A stretch of 64,000 nucleotides of DNA from Carya illinoinensis (lineage: Eukaryota > Streptophyta > Magnoliopsida > Fagales > Juglandaceae): assembly GCF_018687715.1 (NCBI RefSeq), contig NC_056757.1, forward strand, positions 24,136,001 through 24,200,000. Direction: 5' to 3'. A program made the position numbers and the translations under genes. This document shows, one piece after another, positions 37,001 to 48,177 of the stretch (position 1 is its first letter; the number at the start of each line of letters is the position of its first letter). The notes below the pieces were generated by a model that saw nothing but the letters and a program-made list of their open reading frames with translations, did not search any database and had not been told where the DNA came from.

Positions 37001-38145
37001 GTGAAAGTAATGGAAAGTGGATAATCAGAGGTTAATTTACTGATGGATAACAAGTTTTTGGTGAGTTGAGGAACGACTAAAACATCCAACAGAGTGATAT
37101 TTTTAGATAGAGAATGAGTACCAGTGTGGGTGATCGGTAAGGAAGCTCCATTACCAACGATTACACAATCCTTACCGTTATAAGGTTCAGCCTTATCCAA
37201 CTGAGAGCAATCAGGAGTCATGTGCGCAGAAGCTCCAGTATCCGTGTACCAGACAACATCGGAAACTTCAAGAGAGCATTGAGAGAAAGCTTCAGCAATC
37301 TGGGCATGAGAATCAGCCCGGGCATATCGATCACGACATCGTTCTGCAGTGTGTCCCTCATTACGGCAAATCTGGCAGTGAGGAGTATACTGCCCACGGC
37401 CCTTGCCACGACCAGCATGTGAGAAGCCATCTTTGCCATGTGATTTTCAATTCCCACCATTACGGGACGCACCAGAGGAGCCTTTCATGGCAGTGAAAGC
37501 AGCCGAGGAAGCAGCAGGTGCTTCAAGAGATTTCTGAAATATTTCAGAGCTTTCGGCTTTGGGAACGAGATCACGAAAAAGTGGCAAAGGAGAAATAGAA
37601 AGCTGGGCAGTTGAAAAATTAACAAATTCAGGACCAAGACCACGAAGGTACCGGTGAACCTTGTCGGCGTCGTCAACAGGACGACCCATGGCAGCCAACT
37701 GATCGCACAACGCCTTAAAGGAGCGAGAATACTCAGTGACACTACGAGTACCCTATTTCAGAAGTTGCAAGTCATCCTTGAGACGAATCTCACGGGTCTT
37801 CGATCAGTGACTGAAGGAGGACTCCAGTGTAGTCCAAACAGTGTGAGCGGTGGAGAGACCAATCACCTCTACCATAGCTTCTTCCGTGAGAGAGGAAAGA
37901 AGAAGAATAAGAAGACGTTGATCTTCAAATTTCCAAGCAGCGTGCTTCGGATTTGGAACAAGGGAAGAATCAGAAGAAATAGTTTCGGGAGGCTCAGGAA
38001 CAGAGCCATCAATGTAACCAAGAAGGTTTTGAGAGTTAAGAAGGGGAAGAACTTGATTACGCAAGAGAAGATAGTTGGTAGAGGAAAGCTTGATGGTGAT
38101 CATATGAACCATCATTTGAAGAGGAAGAGAAGAGTCAAAAGCCAT
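33994..38145 (-). pseudogene. Copia gag-pol polyprotein with five in-frame stops
   Basis: From the ATG at 38145 to the TGA at 33996 there is a single reading frame of 1383 codons with no frameshift. Order: gag (about 1-250) with zinc knuckle CQICRNEGHTAERC at 257-270; protease with DTGA near 302; integrase with the HHCC region (WHARLGH, then CVSC) near 435-475 and core motifs HCDIWGP and QSDGGAEF; reverse transcriptase from about 680 with KNAFLNG, YGLKQAPRAWF and YVDD near 1050; RNase H with ADWAGCPDTRRSTSG near 1215; and the family's usual end, LRLRGGVED. Stops occur at codons 114 (TGA), 131 (TAG), 233 (TGA), 595 (TGA) and 1068 (TAG). Each lies where the family normally has Arg or Gln, so each fits one C-to-T change. 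Catalytic motifs are otherwise preserved. This copy cannot make the polyprotein. Confidence 0.92.
34028..34040 (-). promoter_or_regulatory. Polypurine tract of the copia element
   Basis: On the - strand GCGGGGGGG directly precedes the 3' LTR, the usual place for priming of plus-strand DNA. Confidence 0.75.
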
Positions 38146-38176
38146 TGGATCGACGGAGGTTAATCCAGAAAGGAAT

Positions 38177-38186
38177 CTGATACCAT
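38177..38186 (-). promoter_or_regulatory. Primer-binding site of the copia element (initiator Met tRNA)
   Basis: TGGTATCAGA on the - strand directly after the 5' LTR matches the 3' end complement of initiator methionine tRNA. Confidence 0.85.
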
Positions 38187-38378
38187 GAGAAGGTTTGTAA
38201 AATCACCATACTTGGCTTTGGTGAGGACGTTTTCATTTATAGGAAAAAGTACAAGTTGACAATTTTGTACAGAAATGGAAGGATATATAATCGTATATTA
38301 CATAACTAATTATGGAAACTATTACCCAAAAATATCTCCTATAATCAAGGAGGATATGATTCACAATCATCCTCAACA
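38187..38378 (-). repeat. 5' LTR of the copia element
   Basis: TG...CA repeat flanked by CTTGT on the outside and the primer site on the inside. Confidence 0.93.
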
Positions 38379-38670
38379 CTTGTATATAGCAAAACAGTTA
38401 AAACAAAGCCCAAAAGAGCTTAAAAAATAAAGGAACATAAGGCCAAAGTAAAGTTAGTTGTATTTTAGTAATTAAAGGCCAAATTCTATACACTTTAGAA
38501 AAACTGAACATGACAACGTACAATTGAGCAAAATGGTAGGCTTACAGAGGCTATAAACACTGAGCGACGAGGGAGAAAATCTTCAAGCTCATCGAGAGAG
38601 GAGATTGCGTGCGGAGGAGCCAGGGGCTACGCAGCAGTCGTGGGTGGTCAGTGATATGGAAGAACACTGG

Positions 38671-38672
<2 letters not shown>

Positions 38673-38704
<32 letters not shown>
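38673..38704. repeat. (GA)n microsatellite in insertion c
   Basis: About 16 GA units in a GA-rich stretch that would be the transcribed leader of the LTR on the other strand. Confidence 0.9.
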
Positions 38705-38706
<2 letters not shown>

Positions 38707-39212
38707 ACCGACAGAGAGATCACGGTGTCACGGGAAGAGAAAACTCACCATGAGGTAGAGAGGTGGCTGGCCGTGACCCGGGGTGGAGCTGAGTGGCGTT
38801 GGAGTCGTGGTCTAACTGTGGCAAGGTATGGTTCACGCTTTTGGAGAGCAAGTGATATGTTTTTGTTGTAAAGAACAGTGGTTGCCATGTGGGTTGAAAA
38901 CGTGGAGAAGTGGCTACAGAGGTGCAACTGGTGGCTGTTGCAGTGCACGGTTGGACACACTTGCTCTTTTTTTTAGGGTGATTAAAATAGAAGTTGAGTC
39001 TAAGATAGAAGGGTGGGTTTCTTCCTCTCGGCAGTTTCGGTGTGCCACTGGTGGTTGGCCGTGAAGAAATGCAGTGGTCTGTTGCAGATTCCGGGCACTA
39101 GGGGCGGGTTGGAGGCTATAGATGGCCTTGCGTGGTCCAGGGGAAAGAAACTGGAAGCTTGGGAGAAAACTGTCTTGGCTTTGTCTTCTCTCTACCGTGA
39201 CGAAGTTATCAT

Positions 39213-39232
39213 CTATATATATATATATATAT
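39213..39232. repeat. (TA)n microsatellite in insertion c
   Basis: About ten TA units, possibly serving as the TATA region of the LTR on the - strand. Confidence 0.85.
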
Positions 39233-39718
39233 TGATTACTGGAAAACCCTAGAGAAAAGAGAGGGAGAGTCTTGAGTATATATCTAATCAGTTAAGCAAA
39301 GGCAAACTGTAGAATTGTGGGAAGTTAAAAATCAAATGAGAGAAAAAAAAAAAAAATCAGGAGAGGAGGTGCCAAGGGATTGTTAACGTGCAGTCGAGAC
39401 GGACGTAAAGCCGTGCATGTCTTGGAGCCTAAAATTATCCTTGGGTTTTTCTTTGAATTTTGGGTCACAAGTCACCTTTCAAACTAGCCTACCTTGCTCA
39501 AAATTATCGAACCAAATACCAAATAAAAATAAATCTAGGTCTATAAAATATTAACTGAAATTAACCTAATTAACAAGTCCAATAAAAATTCATAAACCAT
39601 CAACACCAAAAATTGGACCCGCAAAATATTCTCAAAATTACTCGCTAAAATCTAAGTGGACTTTTCATCCATTAAAAAAAAAATGGACACGAGATTCATA
39701 CTGGGCGTGGGTGTTACA

Positions 39719-41733
39719 TCTTATGACAGATCTCTTGAGCAATAATGGGGTTTTCTTGGATAATTCTCGCTGGAACAAATGGAGCTTGCAAAGGAGATAT
39801 TATTTTGTAAAGCAGTTTTTTGAGTCTACCAGCAGGAATATTTGAAATGATTTTGTAAGTGATGTTGCACAATCTAATGGCTCTGTAGTTACTCACATTG
39901 GTTGGGGCTTCATTCTTGGGGACGAGTGTAATATGAGTGTGGTTTATCTCGTGAAGAAGATGGTTATGTTGAAGGAAATATTTCATTACAGCTATGATAT
40001 GTTAGCTTGTAATTTGCCAACTCATTTTGAAGAAATTTGCAGTCATACCATCCAGTCCAGGGGCTTTGTGAGCACCATGGAAAAATAATGCCTCCTTACC
40101 TCATACCCTTCTAGGGTGCTACAAAGAAAAGTATTGCTAATAGGGTCGATAACTAGGGCCGGGAATGAGTTTAGATAGTTCCAAAGAAAATTGTGGGTTA
40201 CTTGATGTAAATGTCTTTTTGAAGTGATTAAAAAATAGTTCTCCAATGTTTGTTTGTCCCAATCTCCAGTTACCTTCTTCATCCTTAGCATATCAATGGA
40301 GTTCTGCAACATTTGATTACCGTACTAGCATGAAAATATTTGGAGTTGAGATCATTGGAGGGGAGCCATTTTGTCGTGACTTTTGTTTCCACAATGCTTA
40401 TTCTCTTTTAATCTGTTCATGGAGAGTTGTGCACAAAGCTTCATCTCTTGCTTTGTTATCACCTGTAAGGGCCAAACGTTGAACACAATCTATTTTTGTA
40501 TTGCGCGATTTGATTAGCTCCCTTATATGAACAAAGTGCTTGTAGTTTCAATCATTAATGAATTTTTTTTACCACCTTAATATTTTGAGTAAGAATGTAG
40601 ATAAAGGATCCTTAACATTGGTGGTTCCAAGCAACAAAAATGGTTGTTAAGCGATTCTGGTATCTGAACCAAAAGTCTTTGAATTTGAAGGGTTTGGGGA
40701 GTTTTGCAAGAATGCCATTGGCGTCAAAGAGGAAGGGGTGGTGGTCAGAGGAGGTGGCTAGAATTTGGGTGATTGAGCATTGAGCATTGGGAAAAATGAT
40801 TCTCCATTGAGCATTGGCTAACCCTCTATCTATCATCTCGCAGATATTAGCCTTCCCCTCTCATTATTTGTTAGACCAAGTATCGGAGGAGCCCTAAAAA
40901 CCTCATTCTATCTATCAGACCTTCATTATGGACAAATTCCATAAGATGACTTTGAATGGTGGATAGGGAGACACCCCCCCCCCCCCCCCCCCCCGCCCCC
41001 CCCCCCCCCCCCCCCCTCTCATTATGGGAACATGTGTAATTCATGTCTCCAATACATATCAGGGGCCCTAAATTGAAATTGGAGATGATGACTGACATAT
41101 TTGTCCAAAACTTTTCTTTTTGTTGCCAATAGCCGGGCCCATAAACAAGAGACATTAGTAACTAGAAGAATTTACACCATAGTACATCAAAATATTGATA
41201 ATATTACTAGAAATGCTAACAACATCGAAGTGAAGACCAGTCTTTATGTAAGCAAAAGGCATCCTCGTTGTCCATCTGGGAGGTGTATTGAGTTGAAAAC
41301 CTATGCTTCTTACGAGCTCTTTAGTATTCTCAACAATAGTTTTGGTTTCAACCAAAATGATGGCATTTGGATCATAGTCTCTTATTAAAGCTCCCAACAT
41401 AAATATGAAGCTACTCTCATGGAATTGGGAGCTTTTCCTAGCTTGCTCCGGCCACCGCTTCGGTAATTGCCCATACCATTGTAGTCCCTGGCTTAAGAGT
41501 GTAGGCTGTTGCTTTATAAGTCCTTTGGGATCTACGGTTGTGCTTTTTCCTAGCCCCACTTTTCTTCTTTGCTACATTTTTTTTTTTTTTTAATGGAGGA
41601 GTTGATCCAGTGGGGTATTTTCGAGTTTAACTTCATCTGATTCCAACTTGCCTTTCTTTTTAGCAGGTTGAATGTTTTCTTCCTTTGATTCTTCATGTTT
41701 TTTTCTCTCAGTATGATGCTCTTCCAAAGGGAT
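39719..41733 (-). pseudogene. LINE 2 ORF1 end, endonuclease and start of reverse transcriptase
   Basis: Reading the - strand from 41733: a lysine- and glutamate-rich ORF1 end (IPLEEHHTERKKHEESKEEN); then the endonuclease with DPNAIILVETK (catalytic Glu in the ETK motif), LVYGPGYWQQKEKFW, LICIGDMNYTCSHNE (GDMN where GDFN is usual) and ATSSDHHPFLF (the SDHxP motif); a connector with SKYFHASTVI; and the start of the reverse transcriptase with HKAPGLDGMTANFF, INHTHITLVPK and NYRAIRLCNITYKIISN. It ends at the joint with insertion c. Frameshifts and stops separate these motifs, and a long G run (C on +) interrupts the endonuclease. The endonuclease would nick target DNA for the LINE; this copy is dead. 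Confidence 0.75.
40974..41016. repeat. Long C homopolymer inside LINE 2
   Basis: 42 C residues interrupted once by G at 40995. It sits where the endonuclease frame should continue after YTCSHNE, so it is an expansion or an assembly error within the LINE. Confidence 0.85.
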
Positions 41734-42356
41734 TGTTAATGTCATGTGCCATATGCCTTTGGGTTGGGTTTTCAGCAGTCCAAGTCTTTGATCTTGAGGC
41801 CTGCGTAAAAGAGAAAAGATTGAAAATGGGCGGCCTTTGTGGTGGCTAGGGGAGCCTCCGATGCCAAAATTAATAATGCTTTTAGAAAGTGTGCAAGAGT
41901 GTAGAGAGAGTTCAGAGAGTCTTGAATATAACCCCATTCTGATACATAGGAGTTCCCTTTTACAACTGGCCTCAATGGTTAGGCAGCCATGCCATGCAGC
42001 TGGGGGAGGGATGTCCTCCTGAAGTCCCTTTTGCCATACCCATTTAATGTGGCATGGCCTCTAAAGGATGTAATTAATGCGGCGTGATCTTTTGGTGGGC
42101 GAATCTAATGCAGCATGATATTCTACTTCACCATAGGGTTCAGTCTCGTCAAGATGACGTGTCCCCGTTCTCTTTCGTCGGGGCAGTTTTCCCCTCATCC
42201 TTGGTAGTGGATTGATCTCTACTTTGAGGCCTAAAATTTGGTTATCCGGGTCAATAGCCCTTCAATTGGGTTGGCGGATGGCTCTACCAGTATGGGCTCC
42301 TGGGCATTAGGCCCAGCCTCAAGGCTTTTTGGGCCTGGGGGAAAAATCTCCTAACA
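41734..42356 (-). repeat. 3' LTR of Tat-like element 2
   Basis: On + it starts TGTTAATGTC and ends TCCTAACA. It aligns with 59039-59669 throughout, for example around GATCTTGAGGCCT, GGGATGTCCTCCTGAAGTCC and GTAGTGGATTGATCTCTAC. The purine-biased GGCGGAGTAAC lies next to it on the - strand as a polypurine tract. Confidence 0.85.
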
Positions 42357-42702
42357 GTTACTCCGCCAATTCTCATTAGGTTAGGCCATTGGGAATTTTT
42401 CCTTCTTTCCTTTCTTTCCAACTTCTTTAACGTAGTTCTTGAAGATTGGATCACGATACTCAATGGTTGTAGTTATGTCTGCCCTCGCAATAATGATTGT
42501 CAGGGGGTTTCTTCTTTTTCGCGCTACATCGTGCCAGATTTGAATTGTTCTATCTCCTGCACTCAGTTCGTGGAAGCTGGAAGGTCAACCATAGCTCCCC
42601 TACATAAACTCTATCCTGCTTTCGCCGATCCCTTTTTACTTCATTTGCTTTCCCTTTGCATCTCCATTCTTCCCTTCATTTCCGTCATCGTGCTTACTCA
42701 AA
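42357..42702. other. Spacer between 3' LTR and additional ORF of element 2
   Basis: No coding sequence recognised on either strand; it includes the polypurine side of the 3' LTR and probably leader sequence for the + strand ORF. Confidence 0.4.
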
Positions 42703-44035
42703 ATGGCTGCCAAAAGGACAACTGAACCTATGAACTTTGACGAGCAAAACCAGCCCGAGGCTGGTATTTCGGAGTAAGGCTACATCGGCCATTACTAGTA
42801 CTCAGAGGCCTCTCACAAGTTTCTGCAGTCATTGATTTCCACCTACTGCATACCTGACACGGTGTTCTTCAAAGTTCCTGGGCCTCGAGAGGGGTCCTCG
42901 ACCCTGATGATTCCGCATTGCCCATTGCTCTCTTTCCCAGCATGTTCTCTTTCGGGTAGGCTGCCGTTTCTTCACCCTCTAGGAAGTTCTGCACCATCTT
43001 GGGCTAGCTCCTGCCTAGCTCCATTTGAATGCTTGAAGAATACTAATATATTGCTGCATCCTATGGCGACATGTGCTGCTTCAAGTATAACCTGAAGCAT
43101 ACTGACTTGACCGACCACAAATTCTTCCTGACCCATAATGTAAAGAGGGGTGCCGGGACAAGATCGCGAATTGGACCAACAAGTTCTTCTTGGTATCTAG
43201 CCAAGGATGGGAGTCCTTACTGGGAAAATTAGTCGTGCCGAGTTCTCGATCGGGGCCTAGTGGGGTGTAGTTCCCAAGGACAAGGCCATGTATCCAACAC
43301 CCACGTCTGAAGAGTTGCGCCGCATCGCCATCGTTAAGGAGTGGGCAAGGTAGCACCCCCTTCTTGTTCATCTAGAGGTTCTTCAGGTCTACCTCCCATT
43401 GGTCACACTATCCTTGCCAGTCATGGTGCTTCCATTCTCCTACAAGCAGCCTTGCCGAAGAAGTGCTCTCCGAGCCTTCCCCTCAATGGAAAAGGGAAGA
43501 AGCCTCGCACAGAGGCAACCAGGGCTGGCAGCGACCCTTCATCTCCTTTGGGTCAACTGGTGGTGGCGGTCATAGTCTAGCGGCCAAGGCCCACAATGCC
43601 TGTTCAAAGTCCAACCACTCAAGTATCTCCCGTGGATCCTACCCATGGGCTGGGGAAGGGCAAATCCTCTAGCCTTAGCACCTCGGCCACTCCTCATTCA
43701 TCTATTGCTTTAGTCGTCGAGCTCGTGGTGGTTGCTAACTCAGAGGTTCCTTTGGTGCCCACGGAACCGCAGGATACGACTCAGAGGGATAACTTGCTCC
43801 AAATGCACTTATAGGGGGTCCTTCTGGAGAAGGCTCCTCATCAACTGTTAGTGTTTAAGCCACCTCCTAAAGCCAATGTGGAGATGACTCCTTCTTCAGC
43901 ATCCACTACCCAATCTGTGGCTGGGGATCAAGAGTCTGAAGATGCGTCTAGTGACTCCGTAGAGGTGTCCGACCCTGCCAAGTGGAATACGTTTGTTCAA
44001 GGGCCTTCTCGGGGTGAAGCTTCCCCAGGCGATAT
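42703..44035 (+). pseudogene. Antisense additional ORF of Tat-like element 2, first part
   Basis: An ATG at 42703 (MAAKRTTEPMNFDEQNQPE) starts a decayed ORF on the strand opposite gag-pol. Similarity passes through TYCIPDTVFFKVPGP and a Pro/Ser-rich stretch. NWTNKFFLVSSQGWE at about 43168-43212 is the counterpart of DWHKKYFFVFGLGWE in element 1. AIVKEWA ends that domain. Ser/Pro-rich linkers and an acidic stretch (GDQESEDASSDSVEVSD) follow, up to GEASPGD at the target duplication of insertion d. Several stops and shifts break it. The family is known in Tat-lineage elements as an extra, sometimes antisense, ORF of unknown function. Confidence 0.7.
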
Positions 44036-44661
44036 TGTAACACCCATACTTGTGCTGGGACCTTTAGAAAACGATTTTAAGAAAATAGATGGGAATTACC
44101 ATTTTTTTTAAAATTTCTTTTCATTTCATGCTGGGATACAAAAAACTTCATGTTTATAATATAAAACTTGTTTCTTAATTTAAAGGGTTACAATGGAAAA
44201 TATTAAATTTCATAAATTAAAATCTCTCATACAAAATGTTATGCCTAGGTTTCCATGCTTTTCCTCTTGTGCCGTGTCCATCCTAATACTTCATGCTCAT
44301 CTTGTCCCTAAAAGGGCACATATAAAAACTAAAATGAGTTGATAACTCGTAAGCATTACTTTATACAGTTAAAATATAACAATATAGGTTTTCAGTCATG
44401 CATTTATCATTCCATACATACAATACATAGATATTCATTTCTTTAAAATGTTATGAGGTAGGGTTTTTCTTTAAAAAGGGTTTTTTTTTTTTTTTCCGTA
44501 AAACAGTTCCCCATGCCTCGCTGCCTTCATTTCTTAAAGAGTCTTAGCATACATACATTCTTTCTTAACATGCATTCATTTTTTCTTATCACTTTCATTG
44601 GCCGTTGCACACTGTTACGCCCCATGTTTGAGGGTTAGAGGTCTTTTGGACCTTAATTTCG

Positions 44662-44675
44662 CCCATGGCCATGGG
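44662..44675. repeat. 14-nt perfect palindrome in insertion d
   Basis: CCCATGGCCATGGG, a dyad of two NcoI-like words, in an otherwise ordinary stretch of the LTR. Confidence 0.7.
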
Positions 44676-46260
44676 TTACGAATCCATTCCATTAGGGTGC
44701 AACACTAGGTGCACTACCTATACTATTTACCCAGCATTGCAATCTACCCAGATTAGTCCTTCGGTACCATTATTCATTCAATCATGGCCGTTACGTATTT
44801 TTATCATTAAACATTCAGTCTTTTCATTCAGATCAATCCTTTCAGTTCTTTTCATTTCTTTTAGTTCTTTCAATCCTTCAGTACATTCATTCATAAAAGT
44901 CATTTAAAAACATGAGCTTAAACATCATCTTTCATGGTATCATTTAAAACATCAGTTTATGGCATCGTTTAAAGTATCAGTTCGTAGGGATATTTAAAAA
45001 CACTTTCTTCGCATCCTTTAAAGCATCGCTTATAGCATGAGGCGTCAGCCTCACATTTCATTTCTTAAAAATACAGTCAATACTTATTACGTATAACATT
45101 CATTCACATGCATACACTTACATACTTTTGGGTGCATAAAAATGGACTGCCAAGAAGGGCCGTTACATACTTATTCTTGAAAACTTAAACTTAGTATTCT
45201 TTAGTACATGTCATTTCGTAAAGCATTGTAAGGAAAAGCATTTCATTTTCATTTTCATTTATTTAGAAGATTATAAAAGAATATGAGCGTAATACTTACC
45301 TGGACTCCATGCCATATTCATTTCATGCAATCCATTCATGTGCATGTCAGATGGCAACCTACATGCATACACATAACCTTAACGTCATTCTCAATCTAGT
45401 ACCAAAGCAACTAATTTAGAAATAGAACTACACTTCACTTGGAACACTTTCCGTATATCCCTATGTTCTTACGTGTCATTTACTATGCTAAAACCTTCGG
45501 AGTCTATTTACAGTCACTACCTCCATCTTCAATGTCTTCCTTATCACATTTCCTCTTTTTGGGATCCACTTGTGTCACCTTTTCTAAATTCAGTGTTCTA
45601 CTTCGAGGTGTTATCTTTTAAAATGAACCTCCGTGATTCACCTTAGAGTTATGACACTAAGACTTTCGTCTTACTCTCCTATTAACCACATTTCGATGCA
45701 TGACTTAGACCAACTAAGTCACGCATCCCAATCCTAGACAACATATCTATTACCACCTTCATGCATCCTAACCCATACTCAATCATCATTCTCATCCATA
45801 CATGCCACATGACTTTAAGCCAACTATGAGGCTTAAACATTGTGTAACCATGATTAGGGCAGATTACCCATTATATATGGTAAATCCGTCTGATATATGT
45901 GTCTCACCAGATGTACATGTACCTTACCCTTTATCACCTAACATCAACTTATAGTTCATTGAATGCCAGCTTGTATAAACAATCTCCATACTCCGATACC
46001 AACGTCTATTTAAACCCAATCAGCAAGCCTTCCTACTTCCCGATCCCTTTACAAGTTTATCCCAACACTTGATACGACAAGGCTCCATTCACAATTACAT
46101 CTCCGTCACGTCACATAGCTCAAGACTACTCCCAAGCTACATCGTGACACCCATCACTATGACAGGGTCACATCACAACTATTTCGGGACACTGTTCCAC
46201 AGTTCCCGACACCACACAATATGCTCTACGCTCCTCAACTACGACATCCCGACCTTGGTG

Positions 46261-46527
46261 ACACGCCACCCGGTGCATCATGACACTATACAGAGTACAC
46301 TTCATGTGAACTCTCTTCCATCCACACTATGCCACACATCACTATGATACACACCACACAGTGCATTGTCGCACTATATGGAGTACACTCCACGTGTACT
46401 CCCTTCACACACGCTACGCCACATCACCACTATGGCATACACGCCATATGGTGCATCACTCCATCACATGGAGTACATTCCACGTGTACTCCCTTCATAA
46501 CACTATGCCGCATCACAACTACGGCAC
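46261..46527. repeat. Three tandem 88-90 bp repeats with a G-box palindrome
   Basis: Units at 46261-46348, 46349-46438 and 46439-46527 begin ACAC(G/A)CCA. Each holds an inverted repeat GAGTACAC-5 nt-GTGTACTC at 46293, 46381 and 46471. The second is perfect; the first and third each have one mismatched pair. The second and third contain CACGTG, the plant G-box. The unit also carries CTATG(C/G)C(A/G) words. Confidence 0.8.
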
Positions 46528-48177
46528 ACACCTCACACCTATACTTCACAACACAGTCCACAACACTATACAGCACACTACACAATTAAGCCCAACACTT
46601 CACTATACAGCAAACTCCACAATACTAAAAACACAGTCCACAACCTATCAACTAACATTTAATATAAATAACGAGGGATAGAGGGTATATCATTGATAGG
46701 ATAACTCGTGTGTTGCTCGTTGCCCGTTATAGTCAAAGGCGTCAGAAGAGTTGTACATGGTGGTTAAACTGCTTACAGTGGCTGTTTGGGCTATTAGAGG
46801 TGGCTACAGGTGTGGATCTAAGTGAGAAAATGCTTGGTCGTGGTCATAGAGTGGTGGCCTCATGGTGGTGCTGAGGTGGCATGCGGTGGATGAACAATGG
46901 TTCGTGAAGGGAGTTTGGGCCATGGGTCTCATGGAAATTGAGAGGGAGGGTTGGTTGGTTGATGGTTGGACATGGAGGGCTTGAGAGAGATGCGGTGGAG
47001 TTGTGGTGGTGAGGTGGTGGCTGTACGGTGGTCCAAGGCTGCAGATCTAGCCGTGAGGTGGAGAAACACCCATGAGAGAGTCAGGGAGAGTGAGAGAAGT
47101 GGGGACTTCGACTGGGCATGGGGATGGCTGGGTAAGATCATTGGTGAGAGGAGGTGGTCGTTGGTGGTGGTGTGGTGGCCTGGGTAGCCATGTACAGTGA
47201 CGCATGGTGGAAAATCCGTGCATGCCGTGTGCGCTTGCATGAATTGGTCCAATGGAAAGGGAGAGAGTTGGGGGAAAGGAAGGCCATGGAGGTGGAGCCA
47301 GTGAAGTGGTGGAACTGATGGTAATGCTTGGTGGCCCAGTTGGCCACGTACAGCAACTCTATGGTGGGTAGAAATGGTGAACCCATTTTGGTTGGAGGGA
47401 GAAGAAGAGAGAGGGAGAGCTACTGTGCGCTTGGGTTCCACATGGAGGGGTCGTCGGCGTGGGGGGGAGTCACCGGTGGGGTGGTGGAGCTGGGGTGGTG
47501 GCGTGGTGAGGCTGGGCACGGTTGATTGAGGAGATCGAGTGAGGGAGAGAGAGCTTCTCGTGCAAGCTAAGGGAGAGGGTGGAGAGAGAGGGAAAGAGAG
47601 GAAATAAGGTAAAAAGGCTAGAGGCTTGGATATTTAATTTAGACCCTTTGTCTAGGAATCTATAAAATGATCTAACAATCAGCTTAAATACTGATTTGAA
47701 AATGCTTAAATATTTATTTAATTTAAAATACTGAGAGGAATTAAGATAGAATATTATTTTATAAACTAAGGTTAATAAAATAATATTCCTTCATCATTAA
47801 TTAAAATAATGAAGTCTTGTTAATTACTTGAAGAGAATAAAACTATTTAAATTAATTTAGAATTTTCAAAATAATTTAAATCTCAAAATATTTTTAAATG
47901 ACTACATTATTTAAATTAAATAATTTTTCACAATTATAATATTTTTGGAGCTCTTCAAAAATATTATGATTGTGTTATTTAAAATTAAGCTTAGTCCAAT
48001 AACATTGGAAATATCCTATATAAATATTTACAGGACATTTAAAATATTCATAAGCTTTAAAATATTAGACTTGCTTTAAAAATCACTTGATATCTTTTGA
48101 AACACGCCATCGAGGCTCGACACACAAAACGAGACTCATAACTATAAGAGAAAGAATGAGCGGGTTGTTATAGATAT

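Larger units (their letters stand above)
33835..38378 (-). mobile_element. Ty1/copia retrotransposon, full length, recently inserted
   Basis: A 4.54-kb element on the - strand with 192-193 bp LTRs, an iMet primer site, a polypurine tract, one gag-pol frame and a perfect CTTGT duplication at 33830-33834 and 38379-38383. The LTRs differ at about three bases and perhaps one indel. The short LTRs and the gag type recall the Ale/Retrofit lineage, but that is tentative. Confidence 0.93.
32081..39718 (-). mobile_element. Solo-LTR-like insertion c in LINE 2, itself split by a copia element
   Basis: It starts TGTAACGCCCC and ends GGGTGTTACA, with TCTTA at 32076-32080 and 39719-39723. Without the copia element it is about 3.1 kb and has no coding potential. 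A GA-rich tract and (TA)n TATA-like region near its right end on the + strand (that is, CT-rich after a TATA box on the - strand) fit an LTR promoter whose sense is -. Ends TG...CA with a 5-bp duplication support a solo LTR. No internal sequence or second LTR is seen. Confidence 0.75.
44036..48172 (-). mobile_element. Solo-LTR-like insertion d in the additional ORF of element 2
   Basis: It starts TGTAACACCC and ends GGGTTGTTATA, with GATAT at 44031-44035 and 48173-48177. Removing it rejoins the additional ORF in frame. No coding potential. GA-rich sequence at about 47020-47620 on +, followed by AT-rich sequence, fits a promoter and leader on the - strand. The CA end has become TA, a single transition. 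Confidence 0.75.

Noticed and set aside
32081..39718. Insertion c as an autonomous element encoding the copia proteins
   Set aside because: The copia element has its own LTRs and CTTGT duplication inside c; c itself has no coding sequence.
46929..47519. A 196-codon frame on - in insertion d
   Set aside because: Low-complexity Pro/Ser/His sequence from the CT-rich LTR leader; no domain.
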